Below the pieces are notes generated by a model. It did not search any database. It was not told where the DNA came from and was given only the letters and a program-made list of their open reading frames with translations. The position numbers were made by a program, and so were the translations under genes. 64,000 bases of DNA from the NCBI GenBank assembly GCA_022826645.1, contig JAJDUM010000105.1:1-64000 (forward strand), given 5' to 3'. The number at the start of each line of letters is the position of its first letter. Position 1 is the first letter of the stretch. Below, piece after piece: positions 45,730-54,746 of this stretch. Origin of the DNA: Candidatus Poribacteria bacterium. Lineage in GTDB: Bacteria; Poribacteria; WGA-4E; PCPOR2b.

Positions 45730-46557
45730 TTGAGCACAGTTGATGCTATGATTCGGCAAGCGTTAGAAGGCAGTGTCGGCAAGGCACAAAAGCTGCCGAA
45801 CATGGGAACACCACACGTTGTGTACAAAACGGTGGCAGTGAACGACTCTGTCCTGATCCTGCAGCCATCTTGCCAGTCAAGGAGAACAGGTAAGCCGATA
45901 CCGGGTGTCAACAAGGGTCACACCCAAGGCAAACCGAGCCGGTTGCGTTTACTGATAAACCCGACCGATTTAGAAGTGGAATCGGTCAAGGCAAAACAAG
46001 ACATCGCAGCGTTGAAGGTGTGTATTCCAGAAACTGCCACGTTGACCGAAATCAAGCGGATTCTGCATACACGGACGCAGGACAAGGAATGGATTGTCCG
46101 TACCGCAGATTTTGCCGGTTGGGATTTACGGGTGAAACACCGGCGTCTTGTGTATCAGCGCACACAGTGTGACCATTGTCACGGCTATTACGTTCACAGT
46201 TACAAAGGATATTGTCTATTTTGCGACGTGAGAGACAATTGGCACCCGTGCGAATATTGCGACACCGCGATTGAGGGTGAATACCGCTTCTGTTATTCCC
46301 ACAGCAAGATCGCGTACAGTGCGGGTCTCCCCACCAAGCATTTAGGCAGTTACGACACAGTCGGCACACGACGTGTGTGGCGCCACACGGTGATTTCCCC
46401 AGAGATGCGACAGTGGTTTGAATGGCGGCGCAGGTTGAGAGAAGGGAGTAACACGGGCTCAGTCGGGCAGCCGGCGTTACCGCGGAAAATGGAGGGGGTT
46501 AACACGGCTGAAGTGGATGCGCTGATAGCCGAAATGGAAAAGGTATTGAAGGAATAG
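45730..46557 (+). CDS. Zinc-binding protein of unknown function, start of the island
   Basis: 275 aa, TTG start six bases after GGAGG. The N-terminal 100 residues are basic; the middle has CDHCHGYY...CLFC (147, 150, 162, 165) and CEYC (174, 177) with C188, enough for two zinc sites. The C-terminus is helical. Zinc fingers next to a PLD helicase suggest a DNA- or RNA-binding accessory. 54 bp upstream of the helicase gene, same strand. No family recognised. Confidence 0.65.
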   Translation: MSTVDAMIRQALEGSVGKAQKLPNMGTPHVVYKTVAVNDSVLILQPSCQSRRTGKPIPGVNKGHTQGKPSRLRLLINPTDLEVESVKAKQDIAALKVCIPETATLTEIKRILHTRTQDKEWIVRTADFAGWDLRVKHRRLVYQRTQCDHCHGYYVHSYKGYCLFCDVRDNWHPCEYCDTAIEGEYRFCYSHSKIAYSAGLPTKHLGSYDTVGTRRVWRHTVISPEMRQWFEWRRRLREGSNTGSVGQPALPRKMEGVNTAEVDALIAEMEKVLKE

Positions 46558-46611
46558 CGCATAGCACAAAAGACACCAAGTAACTCCTCTTCAACTGTAA
46601 AGGATTTCTAA

Positions 46612-49600
46612 ATGCCCCGCATCTTTGATAACATCGACCAACAACTGCTGCCCGCCCTCCGCGAGACCCTCAAAACCGCCGATCATGCCGACTTCTGTGT
46701 CGGCTATTTTAATCTGCGGGGATGGAGGGGGCTCAGCTCCTATATTGAAGAGTGGGAAGGGGGAGATGGGGGATGCTGCCGCCTGTTGGTGGGAATGCAA
46801 CCGCCTCCTGAAGACACATTTCGAGACGCCATGCGTCTTGATCAAAGAGACGATGGAATTGACAATCAAAGGGCATCGCATTTGAAACAGGAATTGGCTG
46901 AGCAGTTCCGCCAACAGTTGACTATCGGTGTGCCGACCCGCGCAGATGAAAAGGGGTTGCGTCAACTGGCACGGCAGATCCGTGACGAGAAGGTACAGGT
47001 AAAACTGTTTCTTCGACATCCCCTCCACGCAAAACTGTACCTACTTTATCGCTCCGATCCAATTGCGCCGATTGTGGGCTACCTCGGTAGTAGCAACCTG
47101 ACCCTTGCCGGACTCTCACGGCAGGGGGAACTCAACGTTGATGTGGTTGATTCGGATGCCTGTGAGAAATTAGAGAACTGGTTTGAAGCCCGATGGAACG
47201 ACCGGTGGTGTATTGATATCTCTGAGGAATTGGTTGAAATTATCGAGCAGAGTTGGGCGCGTGAGGAACTAATTCCGCCATATCACATCTACATCAAGAT
47301 GGCGTATCACCTGTCGAACGAAGCGCGTGAGGGTTTGAACGATTTTCAGATTCCACGCGATTTTGAGGGCAAACTGTTTGAATTTCAGACCGCAGCGGTT
47401 AAAATTGCAGCGCACCATCTGAACAAACGCGGCGGGGTGTTGATTGGGGACGTCGTCGGTCTCGGCAAAACGCTAATGGGAACGGCACTCGCACGCATAT
47501 TTGAAGACGACCACGACCTTGAAACGCTGATTATCTGCCCGAAGAATCTGGTAAAGATGTGGGAGGATTATCGGGACGAGTATCGTTTGCGTGGGAGGGT
47601 GCTTTCAAGCAGCCGGGTTATCTCAGAATTACCTAACCTTCGACGTTATCGCCTTGTCCTAATCGATGAAAGCCATAACCTCAGAAACCGCGAGGGTAAA
47701 CGCTATGGGGCGATTCAGGAATATATCCAAGAAAATGACAGTAAGGTTATCCTCCTCTCCGCAACCCCCTACAACAAAACCTATCTCGACCTCTCTAACC
47801 AGCTGCGTCTGTTTGTTGGAGAGGATGAAGATTTGGGAATTCGACCTGATCAGTTAATTAGAAAGTTAGGCGGTGAAGCCGCGTTTAGCAGCGAACACCA
47901 AAGCGGTCCCCGAACGCTTGCAGCGTTTGAACAGAGCGAACACATCGATGACTGGCGCGAATTGATGCGGCTCTATCTTGTCCGCCGCACACGCAGCTTT
48001 ATCACGGAGAACTACGCCGACACAGAATCCCAAACAGGACGAAAGTTTCTCTCCTTCCCCGATGGGGCCCGTTCCTACTTTCCCACACGGAGTCCCAAAA
48101 CGGTGAAATTCGCAATTGACGATCAAAATCCCGATGACCCCTATGCGCGGTTATACTCTCCGGGTGTTGTTAATATCATTAGCAATCTGAAACTACCTCG
48201 ATATGGACTGGCAAATTATATTGATGGCAGACCATCGAAACCACCCACGTCCGGTGAGCAAAAACAGTTGGAAAACCTCTCACGGGGTGGGAAGCGGTTA
48301 ATCGGTTTCAGTCGGACCAACCTGTTTAAGCGGCTGGAGAGTAGCGGGCAGGTGTTCATCCAATCCGTCGAGCGACACATTTTGCGAAACCATATTTTCC
48401 TCTACGCGATTGAAAACAACAAACCGTTACCGATCGGATCACAAAACGCCGAGATGCTCGATTCGCGCCTCTACGATGAGGATGCAGACGATCTAAATCT
48501 CACCTCCGATCCCTTCGATGACGACATTGGCGACACCGAGGAAAAAATTGATGATACCAGTTCACAGTTCGTCTCCTATACAACTGATGCGTTCAATGAG
48601 AAAGCTGCTGGAATCTATCATCTCTACACAACGCAATACAGAAGCCGGTTTAGGTGGATTCGGCCGGATCTTTTTCATCAATCACTTCAAAAAGATCTCA
48701 CCGACGATGCACGCGCCTTGCTTGAAGTTTTGCAACAGTACGGCACATGGGACGCAGAAAAAGATGCGAAACTGAACGAGCTTGAGAATCTCCTAACCCA
48801 AAGCCATCCGGACGATAAGGTCTTGGTTTTCACGCAATTTGCCGATACAGTGCGCTATCTGAACGATGCTCTTTTGGAACGTGGGATCGCTCAGATAGAA
48901 GAGGTAACGGGCGACACATCGGATCCGACCGAACTGGCGCGGCGATTCAGTCCCCTCAGCAATAACAGGCAAAACAGACAAAACGAGCTGCGGGTTCTCA
49001 TTAGCACGGATATACTGAGTGAAGGACAGAACCTACAAGATTGTGCAATTGTCGTCAACTATGATCTACCGTGGGCGATTATCCGTCTGGTTCAACGCGC
49101 CGGACGGGTTGACCGGATAGGTCAGGAAGCGGAGAATATTTTGTGCTATTCGTTCTTACCGGCGGAAGGTGTGGAACGCATCATTAACTTGCGGGCACGT
49201 GTCCGGGCACGTCTGCATCAGAATGCGGAGGTTGTCGGCACAGATGAAGCGTTTTTTGAAGATGATCGTAATGAGCAAGCGATCCTTGACCTCTACAATG
49301 AGCAAGCGGGATTGCTCGACGATGAACTGGACAACGATGTCGATCTCGCCTCCTATGCGTATCAGATCTGGAAGAATGCCATCACCGAAGATCCACAGTT
49401 AGAAGGGATCATTTCTGAACTGCCATCTGTCGTTTATTCGACACAATCGCACTCCCCAACAGATGCAGAGCCGGAGGGGGCACTCATTTATATGCGGACG
49501 GGTGAAGAGAATGATGCCTTAGCATGGGTAGATCGGGAAGGACAGAGCGTAACGGAATCTCAGTTTGCAATTCTCCAGGCCGCAGTGTGCGATCCGGATA

Positions 49601-50004
49601 CCCCGGCGATGTCCCCACTTGAAAATCACCACGACCTTGTGCGAAAAGGGACAGCGTTGATGATAACCGAGGAGCGGTCAATCGGCGGCGGGTTGGGACG
49701 CCCATCAGGGGCACGGTTCCGCGCCTATCAACGTCTGACCCAGTATGCCGAAGATGTGCAGGAAATGCTATTTAATACGCAAGAACTGAGACGCGCCATT
49801 GAAGACATTTATCGTTATCCGTTGCGTCAGGGGGCAACCGACATCTTGAATCGTCAACTACGCAGCGGCATTTCTGATCGAGGGCTTGCGGAATTGGTAA
49901 TCGATCTGCGGAACGAGGATCGGCTCTGTATTGTTCAAGAGGAAAGGCAAACACGAGAACCGCAGATTATCTGCTCATTGGGACTTAGAACCGGTTCCCC
50001 GTAG
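46612..50004 (+). CDS. PLD-nuclease-like domain fused to a SNF2-type helicase
   Basis: 1130 aa. An N-terminal HKD site, H139-A-K141 with G-S-S-N (159-162), is the phospholipase D-type nuclease fold. Then a SNF2/RapA-like helicase: D280-VVGLGKT Walker A, IDESHN (351-356), LLSATPYNK, and motif VI LVQRAGRVDRIGQE. The C-terminal 300 residues are a helical region of unknown role. Such proteins pair with Eco57I-like methylases in restriction or DISARM-like modules; this pairing is seen here. ATG after AAGGA. Confidence 0.9.
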   Translation: MPRIFDNIDQQLLPALRETLKTADHADFCVGYFNLRGWRGLSSYIEEWEGGDGGCCRLLVGMQPPPEDTFRDAMRLDQRDDGIDNQRASHLKQELAEQFRQQLTIGVPTRADEKGLRQLARQIRDEKVQVKLFLRHPLHAKLYLLYRSDPIAPIVGYLGSSNLTLAGLSRQGELNVDVVDSDACEKLENWFEARWNDRWCIDISEELVEIIEQSWAREELIPPYHIYIKMAYHLSNEAREGLNDFQIPRDFEGKLFEFQTAAVKIAAHHLNKRGGVLIGDVVGLGKTLMGTALARIFEDDHDLETLIICPKNLVKMWEDYRDEYRLRGRVLSSSRVISELPNLRRYRLVLIDESHNLRNREGKRYGAIQEYIQENDSKVILLSATPYNKTYLDLSNQLRLFVGEDEDLGIRPDQLIRKLGGEAAFSSEHQSGPRTLAAFEQSEHIDDWRELMRLYLVRRTRSFITENYADTESQTGRKFLSFPDGARSYFPTRSPKTVKFAIDDQNPDDPYARLYSPGVVNIISNLKLPRYGLANYIDGRPSKPPTSGEQKQLENLSRGGKRLIGFSRTNLFKRLESSGQVFIQSVERHILRNHIFLYAIENNKPLPIGSQNAEMLDSRLYDEDADDLNLTSDPFDDDIGDTEEKIDDTSSQFVSYTTDAFNEKAAGIYHLYTTQYRSRFRWIRPDLFHQSLQKDLTDDARALLEVLQQYGTWDAEKDAKLNELENLLTQSHPDDKVLVFTQFADTVRYLNDALLERGIAQIEEVTGDTSDPTELARRFSPLSNNRQNRQNELRVLISTDILSEGQNLQDCAIVVNYDLPWAIIRLVQRAGRVDRIGQEAENILCYSFLPAEGVERIINLRARVRARLHQNAEVVGTDEAFFEDDRNEQAILDLYNEQAGLLDDELDNDVDLASYAYQIWKNAITEDPQLEGIISELPSVVYSTQSHSPTDAEPEGALIYMRTGEENDALAWVDREGQSVTESQFAILQAAVCDPDTPAMSPLENHHDLVRKGTALMITEERSIGGGLGRPSGARFRAYQRLTQYAEDVQEMLFNTQELRRAIEDIYRYPLRQGATDILNRQLRSGISDRGLAELVIDLRNEDRLCIVQEERQTREPQIICSLGLRTGSP

Positions 50005-50247
50005 GTGGGGCATCCCCGGTCACGTCCCAATTCATCGGGATCGAACTTGCCCCGTTACGATATATTATAATCCTGCCTAGCTCCCGCAGGCGGGGCATCC
50101 CCGGTCACGGGATCCTCCTCCGATTCATCGGAGTCCTCGGAACGGGATCGGACTTGCCCCGCAAGGTAGTAGGCATACGCCGCCCCGATAAATCGGGATT
50201 AAGAAATATGCCGCAACCAGAAACCGTAGGCAGAAAGGACAGCACCG
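50005..50247. repeat. Two direct copies of a GC-rich block
   Basis: GGGGCATCCCCGGTCACG...TCGAACTTGCCCCG at about 50010 and again, longer, at 50093-50166, followed by GTAGTAGGCATACGCCG (also near 2700 on the other strand) and CCCGATAAATCGGG. No gene seen. Confidence 0.6.
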
Positions 50248-53200
50248 ATGCAAATTGACCGCGCCCGGACCCGCCAACTCCTGAAAGACTTTGAATTTAA
50301 AACCCTCCTGAAAGAGCTTGGTTGGGACCGTTACCGCGGAGAAGTCAGAACTGAAATCCGAGAAACAGGGATCAATGAAAGCGAATATCTATTAACCGCA
50401 ATCGCCGAAAAACGCGGGATGGCTGTCTTTCAATGTTCAGCGAGGACCGACGGAACTATTCCAGATTATGCGACTCGGCGAAAAATTCAACGGGAGGTTG
50501 CCAAATCTGTCCTCGAACACCTGATTATTTACACCGATGCGGAACAAACCACACAGGTCTGGCAGTGGGTCAAACGGGAGCCGGGGAAACCCCTCGCATG
50601 TCGCGAACATCGTTATGGTCAAGAACAGCCCGGTGAGTCCCTGATTCAAAAACTGGAAGCGATTGCTTTTAGCTTAGACGAGGAAGATAACATCACACTG
50701 CCTGACGTAACGGGGCGCGTTCGGGCTGCCTTTGACGTGGAACGTGTCACCAAGCGATTTTACGACCATTTCAAAACGGAACACAACCAGTTTCTCAATT
50801 TCCTTGAAGGAATTCCTGATCAGGAGATGGAACGCTGGTACGCCTCGGTGATGCTGAATCGCCTGATGTTCATCTACTTTATTCAGAAAAAAGGCTTTCT
50901 GAACAATGACCCGAACTACTTGCAGACCAAACTGGAAGAGAGCCAACGCAACGGCAATGATCGCTACTACACCGATTTTCTCTGTCCGCTCTTCTTTGAG
51001 GGGTTTGCCAAACCAGAGCCCGAACGGAGTAGAGAGGCAAAGCGGCTGCTCGGAAAAGTGCCTTACCTGAACGGCGGCATCTTCCAGCGACACCAAATTG
51101 AGGAACTCCACGGAGTTCCTCCCTGTCAAGGGGGGCAGGGGGGTTCGATTCAGATCCCTGACGCTGCATTTGAGCAGATTTTTAATTTTTTTGCGGAGTA
51201 CGAATGGCACCTCGATGAGCGTCCGCTGCGAAACGACAATGAGATTAACCCCGATGTCCTCGGCTACATCTTTGAAAAATATATCAACCAGAAGGAGATG
51301 GGGGCATACTATACCAAAGAGGACATCACAGAGTATATCAGCAAAAATACAATAATTCCGTTTCTCTTTGATACCGCACGCAAGGCGTGTAGGATCGCTT
51401 TCGAGGGAGAGGCGAGCGTTTGGCAACTACTACGAGATGACCCAGACAGTTACATCTACGATGCCGTCAAAACAGGTGTTAAACGAGATCTGCCACCAGA
51501 GATCACCGCAGGAATTAACGATGTACCCAAACGTGGGTCGTGGAACACACCCGCGCCCGACGAATACGCCCTCCCGACAGAAACATGGCGAGAGGTCGTC
51601 GCCCGACGAGAACGATACGAATCAATTCACGCCAAACTCTCAAACGGAGAAATAGACGATATTAACGCGCTCATTACCTATAACCTCGACATCCGTCAAT
51701 TCGCACAGGACGTGATCGAAAATTGTGAAGGGCCCGAACTGCTACGCGCCTTCTGGAAAGCGATCACCAAAGTAACAATCCTCGATCCGACCTGCGGTTC
51801 CGGCGCGTTCCTTTTTGCCGCCCTTAATATCCTTGAACCGCTCTACGAAGCGTGTCTGGATCGGATGGAAATTTTTCTTGGGGATATAGAACATAGCCGC
51901 GAGAACACGCGCACCGAAAGATTTAGGGATTTCCGCAAAGTTCTTGAAAACATTGATCAGCACCCGAACCGCCGTTACTTCATCCTTAAGTCAATTATTA
52001 TCAACAACCTTTACGGCGTAGATATTATGGAGGAGGCGATAGAGATTTGTAAGTTGCGGCTCTTCCTCAAAATGGTGGCACAGATTGAGGAGGTGAGACA
52101 GATTGAACCGCTACCCGACATCGACTTTAACATACAAGCGGGGAACACGCTCGTCGGATACGCAACTTATGACGAGGTAAAGAAGGCAATCACTGGTAAG
52201 TTCGACTTCGACAACATTATGGAGAGCATCCAGGAAAAGGCGGAGACTGTCGAGCATCTGTTTGAACAGTTTCGGTTACAACAAACGGAATTGGGCGGTG
52301 ATGTAACCCCGGATGACAAACAGGCATTGCGGGATAAACTCAAGGTGTTAGAAGATGAACTCAACCGTTACCTCGCTGACGAACACAAGATAGACCCACA
52401 GAAAGAATCTGCTTACCAGAAGTGGCTATCTTCTCACAAGCCTTTCCACTGGTTCATTGAGTTCTACGGGATTCTCAAGGACGGTGGGTTTGATGTAATT
52501 GTTGGCAATCCGCCGTATGTAGAATATAGTAAGGTGAAAAAGGATTATACGATTAGCGGGTATGAAACGGAGAGTTGTGGAAACTTGTATGCGTTTGTCT
52601 TTGAAAGAAGTTTCCGTCTGCTGCAACGAAACAGTTGGAAATCAATGATAATTCCACACTCGGCTTACTGTACTGATAGGATGTCTTCTCTTCAAGATTT
52701 ATTTCATCGTTCTAGGGGAGTTGGGTGGGTGCAAACATATAGCATCCGTCCGGCAAAATTGTTTGTGGGAGCGGATCAAAGATTAGCAATTTATATCGTT
52801 CAGCAGAGCTCAAAACCATCTTACTCGTTGTACTCATCTCGCTATAACAGATGGAACGAGCAATTTCGATCAAATCTTTTTGCTGCTATGGAACATATAG
52901 ATATTACTCAAATGTCGTTTCAAAATTCCTTGCCTAAAATATACTGTGAAATCGAACAAAATATATGGAAAAGATTAGATCAATTTTCAGTTCTAGGTAC
53001 GCGCCTGGCCACGCGCCGAACTTCTTACACGATACACTTCCATAATGCACCGCGTTATTGGCTTAGGGCAATGAACTTTGCTCCCTATTTTTGGAATGAA
53101 CGAAACGGAGAGCAAATATCAACTCAGGTCAAACCTTTGTACTTAACAACAGAGTTAGATGCAAGCGTAGTCGTAGCAACTTTGAACAGTTCACTTTTTT

Positions 53201-53538
53201 ATTGGTGGTTTGTTGTGCTTTCTGATTGCCGCCACCTAAATATGCGTGAGATTAACAATTTTCCAATTGGTGTCAATAGAATGGAAGAGGCAATAAAGCA
53301 TAGTCTGTATGGGAGTACCGCTGACCTGATGATGGATTTTCGACACCACGCACGGCGCAAGGAGACTTATTATCGAACCACTGGTCGTGTTGTCTATGAC
53401 GAGTTTTATCCGCGTCACTCTAAACCCATCATAGATGAAATTGACCGAGTGCTTGCCCAACACTACGACTTTACCGACGAGGAATTAGACTTCATCATTA
53501 ACTATGACATCAAATACCGGATGGGATTGGGAAGCTAA
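50248..53538 (+). CDS. Eco57I-type adenine-specific methyltransferase
   Basis: 1096 aa. An N-terminal region (1-150) of unknown role, then MGAYYTKEDITEYI ahead of DPTCGSGAF (513-521, SAM motif I) and N754-PPY757 (motif IV, N6-adenine methylation). A coiled region (about 670-720) and a C-terminal target-recognition part follow. A repeat-derived segment lies inside at 51111-51148. 243 bp after the helicase gene. The pair probably modifies or restricts DNA. Confidence 0.92.
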   Translation: MQIDRARTRQLLKDFEFKTLLKELGWDRYRGEVRTEIRETGINESEYLLTAIAEKRGMAVFQCSARTDGTIPDYATRRKIQREVAKSVLEHLIIYTDAEQTTQVWQWVKREPGKPLACREHRYGQEQPGESLIQKLEAIAFSLDEEDNITLPDVTGRVRAAFDVERVTKRFYDHFKTEHNQFLNFLEGIPDQEMERWYASVMLNRLMFIYFIQKKGFLNNDPNYLQTKLEESQRNGNDRYYTDFLCPLFFEGFAKPEPERSREAKRLLGKVPYLNGGIFQRHQIEELHGVPPCQGGQGGSIQIPDAAFEQIFNFFAEYEWHLDERPLRNDNEINPDVLGYIFEKYINQKEMGAYYTKEDITEYISKNTIIPFLFDTARKACRIAFEGEASVWQLLRDDPDSYIYDAVKTGVKRDLPPEITAGINDVPKRGSWNTPAPDEYALPTETWREVVARRERYESIHAKLSNGEIDDINALITYNLDIRQFAQDVIENCEGPELLRAFWKAITKVTILDPTCGSGAFLFAALNILEPLYEACLDRMEIFLGDIEHSRENTRTERFRDFRKVLENIDQHPNRRYFILKSIIINNLYGVDIMEEAIEICKLRLFLKMVAQIEEVRQIEPLPDIDFNIQAGNTLVGYATYDEVKKAITGKFDFDNIMESIQEKAETVEHLFEQFRLQQTELGGDVTPDDKQALRDKLKVLEDELNRYLADEHKIDPQKESAYQKWLSSHKPFHWFIEFYGILKDGGFDVIVGNPPYVEYSKVKKDYTISGYETESCGNLYAFVFERSFRLLQRNSWKSMIIPHSAYCTDRMSSLQDLFHRSRGVGWVQTYSIRPAKLFVGADQRLAIYIVQQSSKPSYSLYSSRYNRWNEQFRSNLFAAMEHIDITQMSFQNSLPKIYCEIEQNIWKRLDQFSVLGTRLATRRTSYTIHFHNAPRYWLRAMNFAPYFWNERNGEQISTQVKPLYLTTELDASVVVATLNSSLFYWWFVVLSDCRHLNMREINNFPIGVNRMEEAIKHSLYGSTADLMMDFRHHARRKETYYRTTGRVVYDEFYPRHSKPIIDEIDRVLAQHYDFTDEELDFIINYDIKYRMGLGS
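51111..51148 (+). repeat. Palindromic element inside the methylase gene, in frame
   Basis: TCCCTGTCAAGGGGGGCAGGGGGG, a relative of the intergenic CCCCCTGATAAGGGGG motif, is translated as VPPCQGGQGGS between helical residues. Its codon composition and Gly/Pro/Cys content contrast with the flanks. Confidence 0.6.
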
Positions 53539-53558
53539 CTTAATCAAAGGAGTCTAAA

Positions 53559-53987
53559 ATGAAGTTAATCACAGTTTTAATCGCAATGTTTTTACTCTTT
53601 ACCGTCCCTGCGTTCAGCGAACTGACCGCAGAAGACATTGAGAAAATTCGCTCAATTGTCAAAGAGGAAACCGCTGCCTCCGAGAAACGAATGAAAGAAT
53701 ACGTCTCACAAGAAATTGCAAAAGTCAACATCAAAATTGAAGAGATGGACAAACGCCTGACCAGCGAAATCAGAGCGTTAGACAAACGGCTAGACCACAT
53801 TTTCACGCTAGTCATAGCTTTGGTCGCCTTCATCGCTGTGGTCATTGGGATACCGCAGATTATCGTCGCCATGCAGCGAAAAGATATACGCGTCCAAGAC
53901 GAAAAAATTGAAGCGCAGCAAAGGCAGATTGAAGCTTTACAGCAGGAAATCGAAAAGCGCAAACAAGAGCACATTGTTAGACCTTAG
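53559..53987 (+). CDS. Signal-peptide, coiled-coil, single-span membrane protein
   Basis: 142 aa. Signal peptide to PAFS (residue 20), a charged coiled coil (ELTAEDIEKIRSIVKEE...LDKRLD), a membrane helix (HIFTLVIALVAFIAVVIGI) and a second coiled coil. Similar proteins seem common in Poribacteria genomes. Twenty bases after the methylase stop, with AAAGGAG. Role unknown; a membrane anchor or sensor for the island is possible. Confidence 0.75.
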   Translation: MKLITVLIAMFLLFTVPAFSELTAEDIEKIRSIVKEETAASEKRMKEYVSQEIAKVNIKIEEMDKRLTSEIRALDKRLDHIFTLVIALVAFIAVVIGIPQIIVAMQRKDIRVQDEKIEAQQRQIEALQQEIEKRKQEHIVRP

Positions 53988-54079
53988 ACCCTTTCCACGT
54001 GCACCCGATAGCTATTCCTCAGTAAAGGGTTATTAACCGTGGTAGGTAAGGGAAGGGGTAGTAGGTACGTGCCCAAAAA

Positions 54080-54127
54080 GTAAACGATTAGGTAAACGAT
54101 TGGGTAAACGATTAGGTAAACGATTAT
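54080..54127. repeat. Four tandem copies of GTAAACGATTAG
   Basis: Units at 54080, 54092, 54104 and 54116 with one or two changes each. Too short and without spacers, so not CRISPR. Confidence 0.85.
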
Positions 54128-54144
54128 CACACCGAATGTGTTCT

Positions 54145-54243
54145 CAATCAATCTCGTACTTGCCCAACACTACGACTTCATCCCCGAAGACTTAGATTTC
54201 ATCATCAACGACATCAAATACCGGCTAGGATTGGCAAATGAGT
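54145..54243 (+). pseudogene. Degraded duplicate of the methylase C-terminus
   Basis: Encodes LVLAQHYDFIPEDLDFIIND, then IKYRLGLANE and a stop. The real gene ends VLAQHYDFTDEELDFIINYD, then IKYRMGLGS. One codon is missing and several bases have drifted. It is the tail of a second, otherwise deleted methylase copy, or of a recombined end. Confidence 0.85.
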
Positions 54244-54407
54244 GAAACGGTTGAACGGATCACACAAATGACTGTGCCCCAAAACAATTCCAGAAATATA
54301 CAGGGAAAAACATCCGTGGGACTTACGCACTTGGTCAGAAAATAGGTTATAATATAGATTTTGAACCTACTTTGAAACCATCAAGAGACCAAAAAAGAAG
54401 ACATAGA

Positions 54408-54746
54408 ATGCGTGTTGTACAACCAAGAGAACTACAAATCTACCGTGACCCAAACGATCAAGAGCCTTTCACTGAATGGTTGAAATCACTACGGGATCAA
54501 AGGACACGAAAAAGAATTCAAAACCGAATTGCTCGCATTGTATCCGGCAATTTAGGCGATTACAAATCAGTTGGAGACGGTGTATTTGAACTCCGTCTCG
54601 ATTTTGGTCCAGGCTATCGAATCTATTTTGGAGAAGTAGATAATACTATTATCCTGCTACTCTGCGGTGGGGATAAATCCTCGCAAAACAGAGATATTGA
54701 ACGAGCAAAAGTCTATTGGCAGGAATATAAGGAGTCTCAAGAATGA
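54408..54746 (+). CDS. RelE/ParE-superfamily toxin, HI1419 type
   Basis: 112 aa from the ATG at 54408 (the frame opens earlier at a TTG with no support). IYRDPNDQEPFTEWLKSLRD, SVGDGVFELRLDFGPGYRIYF and LLLCGGDKSSQNRDIERA match the HI1419/addiction-module killer family of ribosome- or RNA-targeting toxins. It overlaps the next gene by 4 bp (ATGA). In the usual layout the next gene is a HI1420 antitoxin; here it is a large fusion. Confidence 0.9.
   Translation: MRVVQPRELQIYRDPNDQEPFTEWLKSLRDQRTRKRIQNRIARIVSGNLGDYKSVGDGVFELRLDFGPGYRIYFGEVDNTIILLLCGGDKSSQNRDIERAKVYWQEYKESQE

Larger units (their letters stand above)
53988..54407. other. Gap with tandem 12-mers, a gene remnant and a promoter-like site
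   Basis: Holds four 12-bp units (54080-54127), a duplicated piece of the methylase 3' end (54145-54243) and a TATAAT at 54348-54353 ahead of the toxin gene. The -35 is weak. No other gene seen. Confidence 0.6.

Noticed and set aside
46612..53538. Complete DISARM system
   Set aside because: Only the helicase- and methylase-like parts are present; no DrmA, DrmB or DrmC genes follow.
54080..54127. CRISPR array
   Set aside because: The repeats are 12 bp with no spacers between them and no cas genes nearby.
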